From an uncultured Kiloniellales bacterium (GTDB taxonomy: Bacteria; Pseudomonadota; Alphaproteobacteria; Kiloniellales; JAKSDN01): a stretch of 8,410 nt of DNA. The notes under the pieces were generated by a model. It was not told where the DNA came from and ran no database searches. It saw only the letters and a program-made list of their open reading frames with translations. The DNA lies in assembly GCA_937974415.1 (NCBI GenBank), contig CALJXB010000001.1, positions 1 to 8,410 of the forward strand. Direction: 5' to 3'. Below are positions 7,147 through 8,410 of the stretch, piece by piece (position 1 is the first letter of the stretch; every line of letters begins with the position of its first letter). A program made the position numbers and the translations under genes.

Positions 7147-7371
7147 ATGGTGGCTCACGAACGAGTCGATGGCACGCCGGCCAATAACCACGTCCTTTGG
7201 TTCAAGTCTGTGACGGAGTGGATGGTGGACGAAGCATCTCAGATCCAGCTCGATTACATTCAGAAGACCCTGCATGACCAACAGAGGCGGTTCGAAGACG
7301 TCGAACAGGCCATAATCGACTTGGCAAAACGTCTTGAAGCCATCGAGCAGGCTCTCGCCCCCAAGGCCTAA
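7147..7371 (+). CDS. Small hypothetical protein with a predicted C-terminal coiled coil
   Basis: I do not recognise this gene. The frame from ATG 7147 gives 74 residues. From about residue 30 on it reads as an amphipathic helix with heptad-spaced Leu/Ile/Val (IQLDYIQKTLHDQQRRF, then VEQAIIDLAKRLEAIEQAL), rich in Glu, Gln and Arg, as in short homodimeric coiled coils. There is no signal peptide or membrane helix, so it should be cytoplasmic. The start is uncertain. ATG 7147 has GGGA close by. ATG 7222 (49 residues, beginning MVDEASQIQL) keeps the whole coiled coil, and GGAG at 7215-7218 lies only three bases before it, or six before GTG 7225. A possible promoter at 7118-7146 favours the shorter form. 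The coding case rests on the protein's regular amphipathic pattern; no partner is evident next to it. Confidence 0.5.
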   Translation: MVAHERVDGTPANNHVLWFKSVTEWMVDEASQIQLDYIQKTLHDQQRRFEDVEQAIIDLAKRLEAIEQALAPKA

Positions 7372-7661
7372 GGGCCCTCGCTCGCTCCCTCGGCCTCGTC
7401 GTCGCGGACCGGACTCGGGCTTTCCATCGCGCTAGGGGTTCGGTCGGAACGACCTAACCCCACGGATTTTCGCCTTGCGGTTGGAAGGAAAGCTTCACGT
7501 CGCGGCGGGCGGATTTCATTCACTGGAAAAATGACCGGGACGAAGTGGTTGCGCGCACCGCACCTGGGCCGTCTAGTTTGCCCTAGCCCGCACGACTCTA
7601 AAACAGGTCTGGCGCAATTGCGGTGGAAGCGTACCGGAGGGCGTGACGCCCCGTTCTTGCC
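7372..7661. other. Intergenic region between convergent small genes
   Basis: No credible gene is seen. It lies between the 3' ends of the plus-strand coiled-coil gene and the minus-strand membrane-protein gene, so termination signals are expected rather than promoters. Apart from the hairpin at 7435-7461, no clear structure or repeat was found. A plus-strand frame beginning at 7531 runs antisense into the membrane-protein gene and has no recognisable protein character. Confidence 0.5.
7435..7461 (+). terminator. Candidate Rho-independent terminator
   Basis: Arms 7435-7446 (GGGGTTCGGTCG) and 7450-7461 (CGACCTAACCCC) pair at 11 of 12 positions around a GAA loop. The tract ATTTT follows about five bases later on the plus strand. 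The hairpin is 63 bases past the stop of the coiled-coil gene. The short, offset T-run makes termination efficiency doubtful; the opposite strand has no T-run. Confidence 0.45.
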
Positions 7662-7874
7662 TCAGGGGGTCAGGCGGCTGAGGATCGCCTTGCGCCTACG
7701 CCCGAGACGCCATAGGGCGCGCACCATGTTGGTCATGAGGATCGTCAGGCCGGCCAACATCAAGGCGTAGCCGATCATCCAAAGCGATCCGCCGAGGCCA
7801 AGCCCGCCAATCACCATGCCGTAGAGAAACCCGCCAGCCAAAAGCATCCATCCGTAGGGATTCCAATGTTCCAC
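7662..7874 (-). CDS. Small two-helix membrane protein, unknown function
   Basis: Seventy residues, unrecognised. Two hydrophobic segments span roughly residues 9-27 and 31-51, joined by a very short turn, with a basic tail RALWRLGRRRKAILSR. By the positive-inside rule both ends would be cytoplasmic, forming a helical hairpin in the inner membrane. Helix 1 is glycine-dense (GGFLYGMVIGGLGLGG), with small-xxx-small spacings that favour tight helix packing or oligomers. The start is a GTG at 7874, set by a strong AAGGAG nine bases upstream (7884-7889, minus strand); no ATG gives a comparable site. The strong ribosome-binding site is the best evidence that it is expressed. It is transcribed in the same direction as the histidine kinase fragment, 319 bases downstream of that gene's stop, probably as a separate unit. 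Confidence 0.68.
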   Translation of the reverse strand: MEHWNPYGWMLLAGGFLYGMVIGGLGLGGSLWMIGYALMLAGLTILMTNMVRALWRLGRRRKAILSRLTP

Positions 7875-8193
7875 GGGCTGGGTCTCCTTTCCCTTCGAAG
7901 TTTGTTCTGCTGAAACCCGAAGTCTTCGGCCGGGAGACGGGCCGGGTGACTCGTAACGAACCGGCTAGGATACTGCGACGAAGAACCCTCGACGACAATT
8001 GACCAATGGAGATAGGCCAAAAGAAAGCACTATTCTTCGATTAGCTAGACTATTGAGCAGTGGTCGTAATATCAGGCGAACAACAACCAAATTGGCCGCC
8101 GCGGTTTCTCGAACCGTTACCGCGCCGCGATTTCGAATGGCCCGCCAACGACATGGGCAACTACAATTGCCACTTGGTATGAAGGGTCCGCTC
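7875..8193. other. Noncoding region between the histidine kinase and the small membrane protein
   Basis: No gene is supported here. The part at about 7990-8100 is clearly more A/T-rich than its surroundings and is the likely site of the membrane-protein promoter, though no convincing -35/-10 pair was found. It contains a direct repeat ACTATT at 8029-8034 and 8049-8054, 20 bases apart. Two short inverted repeats close to the kinase stop, GGCAA/TTGCC around 8157-8172 and CGGTT/AACCG around 8102-8117, might act in kinase transcript termination but lack T-runs. Confidence 0.45.
7884..7889 (-). promoter_or_regulatory. Shine-Dalgarno site fixing a GTG start
   Basis: AAGGAG on the minus strand, nine bases before the GTG at 7874. 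It is the strongest ribosome-binding match near any of the small genes here and decides the start of the two-helix membrane protein. Confidence 0.65.
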
Positions 8194-8410
8194 TCAGAGG
8201 GGCAGCCGGATGCGGGCCCGCAGCCCGCCCGCGGGCGAGTCCTCCAGCGTGAGTTCGCCGCCATGGCCCCGCACCACGTCGCGGGCGATGGTCATGCCGA
8301 GGCCGGTTCCCCCGGTGCTGGGGTTGCGCGACTCGTCCAGTCGGTAGAACGGCCGGAAGACATCCTCGCGGCGCTCGGCCGGAATGCCGGGCCCGTCGTC
8401 GTCGATGACG
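8194..8410 (-). CDS. Sensor histidine kinase, C-terminal end of the ATPase domain (partial, EnvZ-like)
   Basis: The last 71 residues of a two-component sensor kinase; the rest lies beyond base 8410. The fragment is the second half of the HATPase_c domain. The G1 box is DDDGPGIP (3-10), the F box VFRPFYRLD (17-25) and the G2 box GGTGLGM (33-39), followed by TIARDVVRGHGGELTLEDSP and a final beta strand ending RLPL at the stop. These elements bind ATP and hold its lid, so the fragment looks functional. The TIARDVVRGHGG stretch resembles alphaproteobacterial EnvZ-type kinases that partner OmpR-family regulators, but sensor and His-box regions are missing, so signal and partner are unknown. It is not evidently linked to the glycerol genes. 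Confidence 0.9.
   Translation of the reverse strand, partial: VIDDDGPGIPAERREDVFRPFYRLDESRNPSTGGTGLGMTIARDVVRGHGGELTLEDSPAGGLRARIRLPL

Noticed and set aside
6977..7213. Plus-strand frame of 78 codons between the pilin and the coiled-coil gene
   Set aside because: Non-ATG start, no ribosome-binding site, low-information Ala/Gly/Arg sequence, and overlap with the better coiled-coil frame.
6940..7281. Minus-strand 113-codon frame opposite the coiled-coil gene
   Set aside because: Antisense shadow without recognisable motifs or a ribosome-binding site.
7917..7929. Small inverted repeat CCGAAG-T-CTTCGG upstream of the membrane protein
   Set aside because: Six-base arms with a one-base centre are common by chance at this base composition, and no terminator or operator context supports it.

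Overview
The window is GC-rich chromosomal DNA that reads as alphaproteobacterial, probably Rhodospirillales-like. The codon use, an ABC-type glycerol importer of the GlpSTPQUV kind (known from Rhizobium), a DeoR-family repressor and a GGxGLGxTIARD-type histidine kinase end all fit that group. No species can be named from the sequence alone. There is no phage, transposon, CRISPR array, rRNA or tRNA.

Bases 1-6290 hold most of a glycerol / glycerol-3-phosphate locus, all on the minus strand. In order of transcription it runs: glpD (FAD-dependent glycerol-3-phosphate dehydrogenase), glpR (DeoR-family repressor), glpV (periplasmic glycerol-binding protein), glpS (ATPase 1) and glpT (ATPase 2, cut by the window edge at base 1). 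The permease genes (glpP, glpQ), the small glpU and a glycerol kinase gene would be expected beyond base 1 or elsewhere, but are not seen. The proposed chain is: GlpV captures glycerol in the periplasm, GlpS/GlpT power import, a kinase outside the window phosphorylates it, GlpD oxidises glycerol-3-phosphate to dihydroxyacetone phosphate at the membrane, and GlpR senses the pathway and represses it. There appear to be two promoters, one before glpD and one between glpR and glpV. The second sits inside a striking series of CGAA motifs spaced 11 bp apart, the likely GlpR operator. A strong stem-loop lies between glpV and glpS and probably lets the binding protein be made in excess over the ATPases.

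Bases 6291-6738 are noncoding and contain a GC-rich tandem repeat of about five 16-17 bp units that includes a textbook four-run G-quadruplex pattern. Next, on the plus strand, come an isolated Flp-type pilin gene (6739-6924) and a small predicted coiled-coil protein (7147-7371) followed by a possible terminator hairpin. On the minus strand are a 70-residue two-helix membrane protein with a GTG start (7662-7874) and the last 71 residues of a sensor histidine kinase (8194-8410).

Nothing here is clearly a new system. The observations most worth checking are the complementary degeneracy of the two ATPases, which puts all lost motifs in one of the two composite ATP sites, the helically phased operator array, the glpV-glpS stem-loop, and the G-quadruplex repeat upstream of the pilin gene.
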